Assembly: GCF_036231355.1 (NCBI RefSeq) | Contig: NZ_CP109496.1 | Location: forward strand, 6,510,001-6,574,000 | Length of the DNA stretch: 64,000 bases | From: Streptomyces sp. NBC_01431 | GTDB taxonomy: Bacteria; Actinomycetota; Actinomycetes; Streptomycetales; Streptomycetaceae | Direction: 5' to 3' | Shown: one piece after another, positions 32,098 through 43,655 of the stretch | Numbering within the stretch: the stretch's first letter is position 1 | Layout of the letters: each line of letters starts with the position of its first letter | Position numbers and translations under genes: made by a program | The notes under the pieces: generated by a model | Database searches by the model: none | What the model was told of the DNA's origin: nothing | What the model saw: only the letters and a program-made list of their open reading frames with translations

Positions 32098-32784
32098 TCA
32101 GCGGGTTGACGCGGCCCGCACAAGACCGTCGGTGACGCGGGTGTCCGTGCCCATCTCGGGATGCCACTGGACGGCCAGGACCCAGCCGGGGCCGGGCAGT
32201 TCGGCCGCCTCGACCGTGCCGTCCGCCGCGTGGGCCGAGGCCACCAGGCCGCTGCCGAGCCGGTCCACGCACTGGTGGTGGTAGGTCGGCACGTCCGATG
32301 CCTCGGGCACCAGCGAGGCGTACAGCGTGCCCGGCACCGGTTTCACGGTGTGGGCGCCGAACACGCCCGGCCCGCCGGTGTGCCCCTCCAGGTGCTGGAC
32401 CAGGGTGCCGCCGAGGGCCACGTTGAGGAGCTGAAGACCCCGGCAGATGCCGAGCAGCGGGGTGCCGGCGGCCAGGGCCGCGTCGATCAGGGCGAGCTCC
32501 CAGGCGTCCCGCTCCCGGGCGGGTGGTCCGGTACGGGGCGACGGCTCAGCCCCGTACCGGACCGGCTCGACATCGGCCCCGCCCGCGACGATCAGGCCGT
32601 CCAGGCGCGCCACGACCTCGGCCGCGGCCGCCGGATCGTCGTCGGGGGGCAGCATCGCGGCGAGTCCGCCGGCCGCCCGGACGAGCCGGGGATAGGCGGC
32701 GGGCAGCAGGGCGGCGGGCAGGTCCCACACACCCCACCGGGCGGGCTCCAGGTACGTACTGATGCCGATGAGCGGCTTGGACAC
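32098..32784 (-). CDS. Class I glutamine amidotransferase-like gamma-glutamyl hydrolase (PuuD-like)
   Basis: 228-aa peptidase C26 family enzyme that hydrolyses gamma-glutamyl amides. Catalytic Cys114 lies in GICRGLQLLN, the His/Glu pair in QWHPEMG (about 206-212), and the oxyanion region in LIVAGGADVEPVRYG. In the E. coli Puu pathway PuuD frees product after oxidation of a gamma-glutamyl amine; here it would do the same after the synthetase and aldehyde dehydrogenase encoded at 35254-37997. It starts GTG 32784, 34 bp after the permease gene, in the same transcript. Confidence 0.88.
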   Translation of the reverse strand: MSKPLIGISTYLEPARWGVWDLPAALLPAAYPRLVRAAGGLAAMLPPDDDPAAAAEVVARLDGLIVAGGADVEPVRYGAEPSPRTGPPARERDAWELALIDAALAAGTPLLGICRGLQLLNVALGGTLVQHLEGHTGGPGVFGAHTVKPVPGTLYASLVPEASDVPTYHHQCVDRLGSGLVASAHAADGTVEAAELPGPGWVLAVQWHPEMGTDTRVTDGLVRAASTR

Positions 32785-32818
32785 GGCGGTGGTCTCCGTT
32801 CTTCGGGCCGGTGCTGGT

Positions 32819-34270
<1,452 letters not shown>

Positions 34271-34304
34271 GAGCCGCTCCAGATGATCGTCAAGGGAGAT
34301 CAGG

Positions 34305-34327
34305 TCAATGGTTCGGCTGCATACCTT
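34305..34327 (-). promoter_or_regulatory. Operator-like motif upstream of the permease gene
   Basis: TCAATGGT (34305-34312), seven bases, CATACCTT (34320-34327). Exactly the same two 8-mers at the same spacing occur at 35198-35220, between the FadR-type gene and the synthetase. Located 35-57 bp before the permease ATG. Most likely the binding site of the FadR-type regulator. The rest of 34271-34420 shows nothing else. Confidence 0.7.
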
Positions 34328-34420
34328 TGCTGGAGGGCAGGGTGATGCGCAAGGGGTGCGTGTAAAACCGCGGTTACGGAAATCGCCGGTGAACGACGGC
34401 CGGGCGGCCGGGAGTTCCCG

Positions 34421-35176
34421 TCAGGTCAGGAATCCGCGCAGCAGGGCCGCCGTGCCCGCGCAGTGCTCCCGCATCACTTCCCGGGCCCCGTCCGCGTCGC
34501 CGTCGAGCACCGCCTCGACCAGCGCGGTGTGCTGGTGCTGCGAGTGCTCCAGGTTGCGGACCAGGAGCGGGATGCAGTCCAGGAGGTCGTTGGCGGTGGC
34601 CCGGACGGCCGCGTACTGGGCGGTGAGCGTGGGCGATCCGGAGAGCTCCGCGAGGGTGAGGTGGAGCAGGGTGTCCTGGCGGCGGTAGTCGCCGAGCTCG
34701 GCGTCATGGGTCGCGGTGAGCGCGGCCCGCAGCCGCCCGGCACCCTCGTCGGTCAGCCCGTGGGCCGCGCACAGCCCGGCCGCGCCGACCTCCAGAACCT
34801 CCCTGAAGCGCAGGACGTCCTCCACGTCCACCGCCGCCACGCGGCGGCGCAGCTCGACCTCCCCGCCGCCCTCGCTGGGTCTGGGCAGCACGAACGTGCC
34901 GCCGTACCGGCCGCGCCGGCTCTCGACCATGCCCTGGTCCTGGAGCACCTTGAGCACCTCGCGCAGGGTGACCCGGCTGATCCCCATGCGCTCCGCCAAC
35001 TCCCGCTCGGAGGGCAGCCGTTCGCCCGGCGGGACCAGGCCGAGCCGCAGTAGCTGGAGGATCTGCTCCAGCGCTTCCTCGAAGCCGTTGCCGGCCCGTA
35101 CGGTCCGCAGTACGGGGACGAGGGCGTCCGGCGACCTGTCGTCCGCACCGGCCGCCGAGTCGATCTTCTTCGCCAC
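34421..35176 (-). CDS. FadR/GntR-family transcriptional regulator
   Basis: 251 aa from GTG 35176 (GAAGGGGA ahead); the TTG at 35197 is less likely. Winged helix-turn-helix at about residues 30-95, with LPSERELAERMGISRVTLREVLKVLQDQGMVESRRGRYGGTF. The C-terminal FCD domain has helices bearing the metal-ligand residues typical of this group (FREVLEVGAAGLCAAHG, LHLTLAELSGS, HTALVEAV). Divergent from the synthetase gene, with an operator-like motif repeated in front of the permease, so it probably regulates the whole amine cluster. Confidence 0.91.
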   Translation of the reverse strand: MAKKIDSAAGADDRSPDALVPVLRTVRAGNGFEEALEQILQLLRLGLVPPGERLPSERELAERMGISRVTLREVLKVLQDQGMVESRRGRYGGTFVLPRPSEGGGEVELRRRVAAVDVEDVLRFREVLEVGAAGLCAAHGLTDEGAGRLRAALTATHDAELGDYRRQDTLLHLTLAELSGSPTLTAQYAAVRATANDLLDCIPLLVRNLEHSQHQHTALVEAVLDGDADGAREVMREHCAGTAALLRGFLT

Positions 35177-35197
35177 GTCGTGGATTCCCCTTCCCAA

Positions 35198-35224
35198 TCA
35201 ATGGTCTTACCCCATACCTTATGG
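35198..35224. promoter_or_regulatory. Operator-like motif between the FadR-type gene and the synthetase
   Basis: TCAATGGT (35198-35205), seven bases, CATACCTT (35213-35220), identical in both halves and spacing to 34305-34327. It overlaps a small perfect palindrome CCATA/TATGG (35212-35216 and 35220-35224). It is 30-56 bp before the synthetase start, on the divergent promoter region of only 77 bp. Confidence 0.72.
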
Positions 35225-35253
35225 CTCTCGGCTGACCCAAGGAGGAGCATCCC

Positions 35254-36618
35254 GTGGCAGACCGCACACCCCCGCTCTCGATCGAGAAGCTGCGCGCTCT
35301 CGTCGCCAGCGGTGAGATCGACACTGTCGTCCTCGCCTTCCCCGATATGCAAGGGCGACTGCAGGGCAAGCGCTTCGCGGCCGGGTTCTTCCTCGACGAA
35401 GTCCTGACGCACGGCACCGAAGGCTGCAACTACCTGCTCGCCGTCGACACCGAGATGAACACCGTCGACGGATACGCGATGTCCTCCTGGGAGCGCGGCT
35501 ACGGCGACTTCGCCATGCACGCGGACCCGGCGACGCTGCGCCGCGTCCCGTGGAACGAGGGCACCGCGATGCTCATCGCCGACCTCGGCTGGAACGACGG
35601 CTCGCCGGTCGTCGCGGCCCCCCGCCAGATCCTGCGCCGCCAGCTGGAGCGGCTCGCCGAGCTCGGCTACACCGCCCAGGTCGGCACCGAACTCGAATTC
35701 ATCGTGTTCAAGGACAGCTACGAGCAGGCCTGGGACGCCGGATACAAGGGCCTCACCCCGGCCAACCAGTACAACATCGACTACTCGGTGCTCGGCACCG
35801 GCCGCATCGAGCCGCTGCTTCGCCGCATCCGCAACGAGATGCAGGCGGCGGGCCTGACCGTCGAGTCCGCCAAGGGCGAGTGCAACCCCGGCCAGCACGA
35901 GATCGTCTTCCGCTACGACGAGGCCCTGGTCACCTGCGACCAGCACGCCATCTACAAGACGGGCGCCAAGGAGATCGCGGCCCAGGAGGGTGTCTCGCTC
36001 ACCTTCATGGCCAAGTACGACCAGCGCGAAGGCAACTCCTGTCACATCCACCTCTCGCTCACGGACGAGGACGGCCGCAACGTGATGGCGGGCGACGGCC
36101 CCGACCACATGTCGCCGGTCATGCGCCACTTCCTGGCCGGACAGCTCGCCGCGCTGCGCGACTTCTCCCTCCTGTACGCGCCGAACATCAACTCCTACAA
36201 GCGCTTCCAGCCCGGATCCTTCGCGCCCACCGCCGTCGCCTGGGGCCACGACAACCGCACCTGTGCGCTCAGGGTCGTCGGCCACGGCGCCGGAACCCGC
36301 TTCGAGAACCGCCTCCCGGGCGGCGACGTCAACCCGCACCTGGCCGTCGCCGGACTCGTCGCGGCGGGCCTGTACGGCATCGAGAACAAGCTCGAACTCC
36401 CCGAGGCCTGCACCTCGAACGCCTACGTCGGCGACTACGCCCATGTGCCCACCACCCTGCGCGAGGCCGCCGAGCTGTGGGAGAACAGCCCCATCGCCAA
36501 GGCCGCCTTCGGCGACGAAGTCGTCCAGCACTACCGCAACATGGCGCGGGTCGAACTCGACGCGTTCGACGCCGCGGTGACCGACTGGGAGCTCCGCCGC
36601 TCCTTCGAACGCCTGTGA
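35254..36618 (+). CDS. glnA4: Glutamine-synthetase-like gamma-glutamyl-amine ligase (GlnA4-type)
   Basis: 454-aa ATP-dependent ligase of the GS fold that joins glutamate to an amine. GTG 35254 has a near-perfect AAGGAGGAG ahead. Visible are GTELEFIVF (metal/ATP), KGECNPGQHEIVFRY, SCHIHLSL, FAPTAVAWGHDNRTCALRV and RFENRLPGGDVNPHLAVAG. The adenylylation loop of true GlnA is missing. Among the Streptomyces GS-like proteins, position relative to infC and pafA matches, as I recall, S. coelicolor GlnA4, described as a gamma-glutamylethanolamide synthetase. Name therefore rests partly on synteny; polyamine or other amines remain possible. Confidence 0.85.
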   Translation: MADRTPPLSIEKLRALVASGEIDTVVLAFPDMQGRLQGKRFAAGFFLDEVLTHGTEGCNYLLAVDTEMNTVDGYAMSSWERGYGDFAMHADPATLRRVPWNEGTAMLIADLGWNDGSPVVAAPRQILRRQLERLAELGYTAQVGTELEFIVFKDSYEQAWDAGYKGLTPANQYNIDYSVLGTGRIEPLLRRIRNEMQAAGLTVESAKGECNPGQHEIVFRYDEALVTCDQHAIYKTGAKEIAAQEGVSLTFMAKYDQREGNSCHIHLSLTDEDGRNVMAGDGPDHMSPVMRHFLAGQLAALRDFSLLYAPNINSYKRFQPGSFAPTAVAWGHDNRTCALRVVGHGAGTRFENRLPGGDVNPHLAVAGLVAAGLYGIENKLELPEACTSNAYVGDYAHVPTTLREAAELWENSPIAKAAFGDEVVQHYRNMARVELDAFDAAVTDWELRRSFERL

Positions 36619-36626
36619 GGAACGAC

Positions 36627-37997
36627 TTGTCCACTGCGTACGAGCTACAGGTACTCAACCCGGCCACCGCGGAAGTCATCGCGACCGTCCAGGGTGCGAC
36701 CCCCGCCGATGTCGACGCCGCGGTCGGGCGGGCCCGCTCCGCCCAGCGCGGCTGGGCCGCCGCGGCCCCCGCGGACCGGGCCCGCCTCCTTCGCCGGTTC
36801 GCGGCCACCGTTGACGAACACATCGAGGAACTGGCCCGGTTGGAGGTCCGTGAAGCCGGACACACCATCGGCAACGCCCGCTGGGAGGCGGGCAACGTCC
36901 GCGATCTGCTCGACTTCTCGGCCGGGGGAGTGGAGCGCCTGAGTGGCCGTCAGATTCCGGTCGCGGGCGGCCTCGACATCACGATCCTCGAACCGCTCGG
37001 CGTGATCGGCGTGATCGCTCCCTGGAACTTCCCGATGCCGATCGCCGCCTGGGGCGTCGCCCCGGCGCTCGCCGCCGGCAACGCGGTGATCCTCAAGCCC
37101 GCCGAGACGACCCCGCTCACCGCGCTGCGGCTGGCCGAACTCGCCCTGGAGGCAGGACTTCCCGAAGGCCTCTTCCAGGTGCTCCCGGGTGCGGGCACGA
37201 TCGCTGGTGACGCGCTCGTCGAGCATCCCGGAGTCGCGAAGATCGTCTTCACCGGATCGACCCGCGTCGGCAAGCAGATCATGGCCAAGTGCGCCGACCG
37301 CGTGAAGCGCGTGACCCTCGAACTCGGCGGCAAGAGCCCCAACATCGTCTTCGCCGACGCCGACATCGAGGCGGCCGCCGCGGCCACGCCCATGTCCTTC
37401 CTGGACAACTCCGGCCAGGACTGCTGCGCCCGCACCCGCATCCTGGTCCAGCGGACCGCGTACGACCGCTTCATGGAACTGCTCGCCCCCGCGATCGAGG
37501 AGGTCGTGGTCGGCGACCCGGCCGACGAGAAGACGCAGATGGGCCCGCTGATCTCGCGGGCGCAGCTCCAGCGGGTCCGGTCATACGTGCCCGACAGTGC
37601 GCCCGGCATCCGCGGCAGCGCGCCCGAGGGGCCCGGCTTCTGGTTCCCGCCGACCGTCCTGACCGGCCTCGACGCGGACGCGGCCGCCGCCGTCGAGGAG
37701 GTCTTCGGGCCCGTCGCCGTGGTGCTCCCCTTCGAGGACGAGGCGGACGCCGTGCGGCTCGCCAACGCCACCGAGTACGGGCTCTCCGGATCGATCTGGA
37801 CCCGGGACGTCGGCCGCGCGCTGCGCGTCTCGCGGGGCGTCGCCGCGGGCAACCTCTCGGTCAACTCCCATTCCAGCGTGCGCTATTCGACCCCGTTCGG
37901 CGGCTACCGACAGTCCGGCCTCGGCCGGGAACTCGGGCCCGACGCCCTCACCGCTTTCACCGAAACCAAGAACGTCTTCATCAGCACGGAGGCCTGA
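36627..37997 (+). CDS. NAD(P)-dependent aldehyde dehydrogenase
   Basis: 456 aa from TTG 36627 (GAGGAA ahead); an alternative GTG at 36615 overlaps the synthetase stop. NAD-binding IAPWNFPMPIAAWG and FTGSTRVGKQI, general base Glu in LELGGKSPN, and catalytic Cys in NSGQDCCARTR are present, with EVFGPVAVVLPF at the C-terminus. In the proposed pathway it oxidises the aldehyde formed from the gamma-glutamylated amine. Coupled to the synthetase gene and followed six bases later by an SDR. Confidence 0.9.
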   Translation: MSTAYELQVLNPATAEVIATVQGATPADVDAAVGRARSAQRGWAAAAPADRARLLRRFAATVDEHIEELARLEVREAGHTIGNARWEAGNVRDLLDFSAGGVERLSGRQIPVAGGLDITILEPLGVIGVIAPWNFPMPIAAWGVAPALAAGNAVILKPAETTPLTALRLAELALEAGLPEGLFQVLPGAGTIAGDALVEHPGVAKIVFTGSTRVGKQIMAKCADRVKRVTLELGGKSPNIVFADADIEAAAAATPMSFLDNSGQDCCARTRILVQRTAYDRFMELLAPAIEEVVVGDPADEKTQMGPLISRAQLQRVRSYVPDSAPGIRGSAPEGPGFWFPPTVLTGLDADAAAAVEEVFGPVAVVLPFEDEADAVRLANATEYGLSGSIWTRDVGRALRVSRGVAAGNLSVNSHSSVRYSTPFGGYRQSGLGRELGPDALTAFTETKNVFISTEA

Positions 37998-38003
37998 ACC
38001 ACC

Positions 38004-38789
38004 ATGTCTTCTGACGCCAGCATCTGCCGCCGCCTGGTCGGCCGCACCGCCGTCATCACCGGGGCCGGCAGCGGCATCGGCCTCGCCACCGCCAGGCGCC
38101 TCGCCGCCGAAGGCGCCAACGTCGTGTGCGGCGACATCGACGAGACGGCGGGCAAGGCCGCGGCCGAAGCCGTCGGCGGCACCTTCGTCAAGGTCGACGT
38201 CACCGACCAGGAGCAGGTCGAGGCGCTCTTCAAGGCCGCGTTCGACACCTACGGCAGCGTCGACATCGCGTTCAACAACGCGGGCATCTCGCCACCCGAC
38301 GACGACTCCATCCTCACCACCGGCCTCGACGCCTGGCGCCGGGTCCAGGAAGTCAACCTCACCTCCGTGTACCTGTGCTGCAAGGCAGCGCTGCCCTACA
38401 TGCAGCGTCAGGGCCGGGGTTCCATCATCAACACCGCCTCGTTCGTGGCGATCATGGGGGCCGCCACCTCGCAGATCTCGTACACCGCCTCCAAGGGCGG
38501 CGTGCTCGCCATGTCGCGCGAGCTCGGCGTGCAGTTCGCCCGCGAGGGCATCCGCGTCAACGCGCTGTGCCCCGGGCCGGTCAACACCCCGCTGCTCCAG
38601 GAGCTGTTCGCCAAGGACCCCGAGCGCGCCGCGCGCCGTCTGGTGCACATCCCGGCGGGCCGGTTCGCGGAGGCCGACGAGATCGCGGCCGCGGTCGCCT
38701 TCCTCGCCAGTGACGACTCCTCGTTCATCAACGCCACCGACTTCCTGGTCGACGGCGGCATCTCGGGGGCGTACGTCACCCCCCTCTAG
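38004..38789 (+). CDS. Short-chain dehydrogenase/reductase
   Basis: Classical SDR, 261 aa. TGAGSGIG (cofactor loop), NNAG, a catalytic Ser in INTASFVAIMG, and YTASK are all present; a GD at the end of strand 2 suggests NAD preference. Third gene of the synthetase operon. It may oxidise the hydroxyl of the gamma-glutamylated amino-alcohol to the aldehyde used by the dehydrogenase upstream, which would fit ethanolamine; this step is inferred. Confidence 0.9.
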   Translation: MSSDASICRRLVGRTAVITGAGSGIGLATARRLAAEGANVVCGDIDETAGKAAAEAVGGTFVKVDVTDQEQVEALFKAAFDTYGSVDIAFNNAGISPPDDDSILTTGLDAWRRVQEVNLTSVYLCCKAALPYMQRQGRGSIINTASFVAIMGAATSQISYTASKGGVLAMSRELGVQFAREGIRVNALCPGPVNTPLLQELFAKDPERAARRLVHIPAGRFAEADEIAAAVAFLASDDSSFINATDFLVDGGISGAYVTPL

Positions 38790-38845
38790 GCATCCCTCCC
38801 CGAATCCGTGAACCCCGATGTTCACCTCGGGTCCACGCAGAAGGC

Positions 38846-38871
38846 AGCCGGGCGTCGCGCGACGCCCGGCT
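38846..38871 (+). terminator. Terminator of the amine operon
   Basis: Perfect inverted repeat, arms 38846-38857 and 38860-38871, sixty bases after the SDR stop. Weak T content after it. Confidence 0.75.
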
Positions 38872-38920
38872 GTGCTGTCTAGCGTCCGCGATGATCTTCC
38901 GACGACAGGAGCCCCACAGC

Positions 38921-40204
<1,284 letters not shown>

Positions 40205-40259
40205 GTCCCGGACCGGCGGGACACCCCTGGGGCAGAGCCTCAGGCTCTAGGGTGTGGCC

Positions 40260-41195
40260 ATGACCATGACGACCCCGCCCGGCTGGTACCCGGACCCGGG
40301 CGCGCCCGGTGTCGAGCGCTGGTGGGACGGCACAGCCTGGACCGGCCACACCAGAGCGCAGGGAGAGCAGGCTTACGGGCCGAGCCGGCCGGTCACCCCG
40401 TCCCAGCCGGTCACCGTCGTCGCCGGGTCTCCCACGCCGCGGCGCCGTGGTCCGCTGGTGGCGGCCGCGGTCGTGGTCCTGGTGGCCGCGGCCGTCGGCG
40501 GGGTCGCGCTCCTCGGTAAAGGCGACGCCGGGACGCCGAAGGCGGCGGGCAGCACCACGGGCATCACGGCGACCGGTGCCACCAACTCCCCGACGCCGAA
40601 GGCGAGTTCGCAGCCCTCCAGCGACCCGCACACCCTCGTGGACCAGCTCAACGGCATCACCCTGCCGATCCCGGACGGCTGGGAGAAGACGGACGACATG
40701 GTCAGCGGGCTCGTCACCATGCAGACCAAGGACACCTACAACTGCCCCGGGGACTCCGGCTTCTGCCCCCACGGCAGGGTCACCACCACCACGGCGACCT
40801 CCACCGACCTGAAGACCGCCGAGGCCATCGCCAAGCACGACATCGGCGACGCGGCGAACGCCACCTACGACCGCGACCCGGCCGGTAGCCGCCTGTACGG
40901 CGGGATCACCTCGCACCGCGAGGTCAGGACCGGCCCCGTGGTGGTGAACGGCCGCACCGGCTACCTGGTGCGCTGGGAGGTCAGGACCGGTGCGGGGCCC
41001 GGCGGTTACGTCGAGTCGCTCGCCTTCCCCTCGACCGTCGGCAGCGAGGCGATGATCATCGCGAGGTTCGCCTTCGACGCGGGCCCCGCCGGGCCGCCGC
41101 TCGCCCTCATGGACACCATCACCCGGGGCATCACGCCCATCGGAGGCGGACAGAACGGCGGCGTCGGCAGCAGTCTCGCCCCGCCGTCCCTCTGA
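40260..41195 (+). CDS. DUF2510 membrane-anchored protein
   Basis: 311 aa. The N-terminal DUF2510 module (PPGWYPDPGAPGVERWWDGTAWTGHT split across residues 6-31) is common in actinobacterial surface proteins. A transmembrane helix follows (about 62-84), then a Ser/Thr linker and an extracytoplasmic domain (about 125-300) with a Cys pair (NCPGDSGFCPHG) of unknown role. TAGGGT (40248-40253) ends six bases before ATG 40260, so the message is probably leaderless. Function unknown. Confidence 0.8.
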   Translation: MTMTTPPGWYPDPGAPGVERWWDGTAWTGHTRAQGEQAYGPSRPVTPSQPVTVVAGSPTPRRRGPLVAAAVVVLVAAAVGGVALLGKGDAGTPKAAGSTTGITATGATNSPTPKASSQPSSDPHTLVDQLNGITLPIPDGWEKTDDMVSGLVTMQTKDTYNCPGDSGFCPHGRVTTTTATSTDLKTAEAIAKHDIGDAANATYDRDPAGSRLYGGITSHREVRTGPVVVNGRTGYLVRWEVRTGAGPGGYVESLAFPSTVGSEAMIIARFAFDAGPAGPPLALMDTITRGITPIGGGQNGGVGSSLAPPSL

Positions 41196-41209
41196 CCTCG
41201 GCCGCCCCC

Positions 41210-42412
41210 CTACAGGAACGTGCGGCCCTCGCCCCGGTACGTCGGCACGGTCGCCGTCACCCGGTCGCCCTCGACGAGCTGCAACTCATCGAAACGCTCG
41301 CACAGTTCGCCCGCCTTCGCGTGCCGGAACCACACCTTGTCGCCGATCAGCAGATCGTCGGCGGGGGAGCCGAGCAGCGGTGTCTGCACCTCTCCCGCGC
41401 CCTCCTGCGGGTCGTAGCGCAGCCCCTCCGGCAGGTACGGCACCGGAAGGCGGTCCGCGCCGGGCGCGCCGGACGCCGGATAGCCGCCGCCCAGGACCGT
41501 GACGACCCCGACCCCCGGCCGGCGCACCACCGGCTGGGCGAACAGCGCCGCCGGACGCCCGCTGAACGACGTGTAGTTGTCGAAGAGCCGCGGCACGTAC
41601 AGGCCCGACCCCGCGGCGACCTCGGTCACCGCGGCCTCGGCCGCCGTGTGCTGGACGCTGCCCGTGCCGCCGCCGTTGACGAACTCCAGGTCCCCCGCCA
41701 CCGCCCGCACCGCGCGCACCACCTCGCCGCGCCGCGCCGCCAGCTCCCTGCGGGCCGCCGCCTGCATCAGCCGGATCGCGCGCGAGCGCACCGGGCGCCC
41801 CGCCACCGCGTCCCCGACCCCGGCCACATGGCCCTCGTACGCCATCAGGCCCACCAGCGTGAAGCCCGGCCGCCGCACCACCGAGCGGGCCAGATCGGCG
41901 AGTTGGGCCGGGGTGCGCAGCGGGGAGCGGCGCGCGCCGACGCGCACCCGGCCGCCGAGGAGCTGGAGCGAGGTGTCCAGTTCCAGGCAGACCCGTACCT
42001 CCAGGTCGTCGCGCTCGCGCGCCCGGTCCACGAGGTCGAGCTGTGCCGGATCGTCGATCATGACGGTGACGGCCGCCGTCAGCTTGGGGTCCGAGGTCAG
42101 CTCGGCGAAGGAGGCCCGGTCAGCCGACGGATAGGCCAGCAGGACATCGTCGAACCCGGCCCGCGCCAGCCATAGCGACTCGGCGAGCGTGAAGGACATC
42201 AGGCCGGCGAAACCGGGCCGGGCGAGCACCCGTTCAAGCAGGGCGCGGCACCGCACCGACTTGCTGGCCACCCGGACCGGCTTGCCGGCGGCCCGGTGCA
42301 CCAGATCGTCCGCGTTGGCGTCGAACGCCTCCAGATCGACGATCGCGACGGGCGCGTCGAGATGAGCGGTCGCCCGGTCGTACCGGGCGCGGTCAGCGGC
42401 GCGGGGTGTCAT
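41210..42412 (-). CDS. PLP-dependent amino acid deaminase/aldolase (alanine-racemase fold type III)
   Basis: 400 aa from ATG 42412. The N-terminal alanine-racemase-like barrel carries the PLP lysine (Lys51) in RVASKSVRC; LDTSLQLLGG and LVGLMAYEGHVAGVGD follow the barrel. VNGGGTGSVQ forms the phosphate-binding glycine turn, and the C-terminal part has HAKAGELCERFDEL with metal-ligand-like His and Cys. This arrangement fits D-threonine aldolase or D-serine deaminase-like enzymes. The exact substrate is not determinable. Convergent with the DUF2510 gene. Confidence 0.82.
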   Translation of the reverse strand: MTPRAADRARYDRATAHLDAPVAIVDLEAFDANADDLVHRAAGKPVRVASKSVRCRALLERVLARPGFAGLMSFTLAESLWLARAGFDDVLLAYPSADRASFAELTSDPKLTAAVTVMIDDPAQLDLVDRARERDDLEVRVCLELDTSLQLLGGRVRVGARRSPLRTPAQLADLARSVVRRPGFTLVGLMAYEGHVAGVGDAVAGRPVRSRAIRLMQAAARRELAARRGEVVRAVRAVAGDLEFVNGGGTGSVQHTAAEAAVTEVAAGSGLYVPRLFDNYTSFSGRPAALFAQPVVRRPGVGVVTVLGGGYPASGAPGADRLPVPYLPEGLRYDPQEGAGEVQTPLLGSPADDLLIGDKVWFRHAKAGELCERFDELQLVEGDRVTATVPTYRGEGRTFL

Positions 42413-42575
42413 GGCCAAAGCCTGCCAGACCCGGTTACCACAAGGTAGGGGGACGATCGGGGCAGATGCCGCGACGGCCCGGACCGGTCTCGGCCCGCAC
42501 AGGATCAGCCCGTAGAGTGACGCCCGAGCGGAACGGGCTGAACTGGACGGCAAGAGGGGCACGAGGGGGGGGCGT

Positions 42576-43655
42576 ATGACCACCGACGCACGACCCCCCA
42601 GCACCCCCCAACCGCCGCCACCCGCACCGGCGCCCGAGCATGCCGACGACCCCGCACAGACCCCCGCACAGCCGGACGCACGGGTCCCCGCCCAGCCGGA
42701 CGCCGACGACGCCGCGAGCCGGCTCCGCTCGGCCCTCGACCTGATCGACCCGGGCCCGGTCCTGCCGAACAAGCCCATACCGCGCATGAATTCGACCCCC
42801 GTGCCGCCTGTCATACCCCCGCCGCCCCCCGCCCCGCCGCGGCCGCTGCTGCCCCCGGAACCCCTCTCGGACGAGCCCACCGCGCTGCGTCCGGTGCCCG
42901 CGCGGCGGCCCGGAATCGTCGCCGCGGCCGCCGTCTGCGTGGTTCTCGGCGCGGGCCTGCTCGGCGGGGCCGCCGCCGGAACCTGGCTCGGCGACGACTC
43001 CGGCGGCCCCGCCGACCGCAGCAACTACACCGCCGCCCGCGACCTCTGGCACAGCGTGCCGGTCGACACGCTCTTCCCCCGCACCATCACCGGCACCGGC
43101 GCGGGCCCCGGCGGCGCCGACCGCGACTGGATCCGGGTCGGCGTCGCCCCCGACAGCGACTGCGCGGGCACCCTCGACCCGCTGCTGCTCAAGGTGCTCG
43201 AACCGGTCGGCTGCGCCCGCATGGTGCGCGCCACCTACACCGACGCGACCGCCAGCAGCGTCACCACCGTCGGCCTGATCTTCACCCAGGCCGAACCCGA
43301 CGCGATGACCGCCCTGGAGAACCGGTTCGCCACCGAGAAGCTCGGCGACCGCACCGATCTGATGCCGCGCAGCTACCCCGTCAAGGGCACCGAGGCCGCC
43401 GCCTTCGGCGACAAGCAGCGCGCGAGCTGGACCGTACGGGTCCTCACCGACGCACCCGTCGTCGTCACCGCTGTCTCCGGGTTCGCCGACGGCCGCCCGG
43501 TCGCCGTGCCCCAGTCCGCCGACCAGGCCACCGCCGAGGGAGCGAGCGGCTCCGTCGCCGAAGCCGGCCTGGGCTTCGAGGCGAAGGGCATCGCGGACAA
43601 CGTCGCACGCGGTCTGCGCAAGAAGGCCGCCGCCACCCCGGAGCCCGCCCGATGA
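42576..43655 (+). CDS. Proline-rich membrane protein coupled to the mycosin gene
   Basis: 359 aa. Residues 1-110 are Pro-rich and disordered (cytoplasmic), one transmembrane helix lies at about 113-135 (GIVAAAAVCVVLGAGLLGGAAAGTWLG), and the outer domain of about 220 residues has two cysteines (SDCAGTLD and VGCARM). The stop overlaps the next start (ATGA), linking it to the mycosin. I do not recognise a family with certainty; the layout recalls membrane partners of type VII secretion, but that is inference. Confidence 0.75.
   Translation: MTTDARPPSTPQPPPPAPAPEHADDPAQTPAQPDARVPAQPDADDAASRLRSALDLIDPGPVLPNKPIPRMNSTPVPPVIPPPPPAPPRPLLPPEPLSDEPTALRPVPARRPGIVAAAAVCVVLGAGLLGGAAAGTWLGDDSGGPADRSNYTAARDLWHSVPVDTLFPRTITGTGAGPGGADRDWIRVGVAPDSDCAGTLDPLLLKVLEPVGCARMVRATYTDATASSVTTVGLIFTQAEPDAMTALENRFATEKLGDRTDLMPRSYPVKGTEAAAFGDKQRASWTVRVLTDAPVVVTAVSGFADGRPVAVPQSADQATAEGASGSVAEAGLGFEAKGIADNVARGLRKKAAATPEPAR

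Noticed and set aside
35550..36614. Long plus-strand frame running into the aldehyde dehydrogenase gene
   Set aside because: The first part is the Arg/Pro-rich shadow of the synthetase gene in another frame; the real dehydrogenase starts near 36627.
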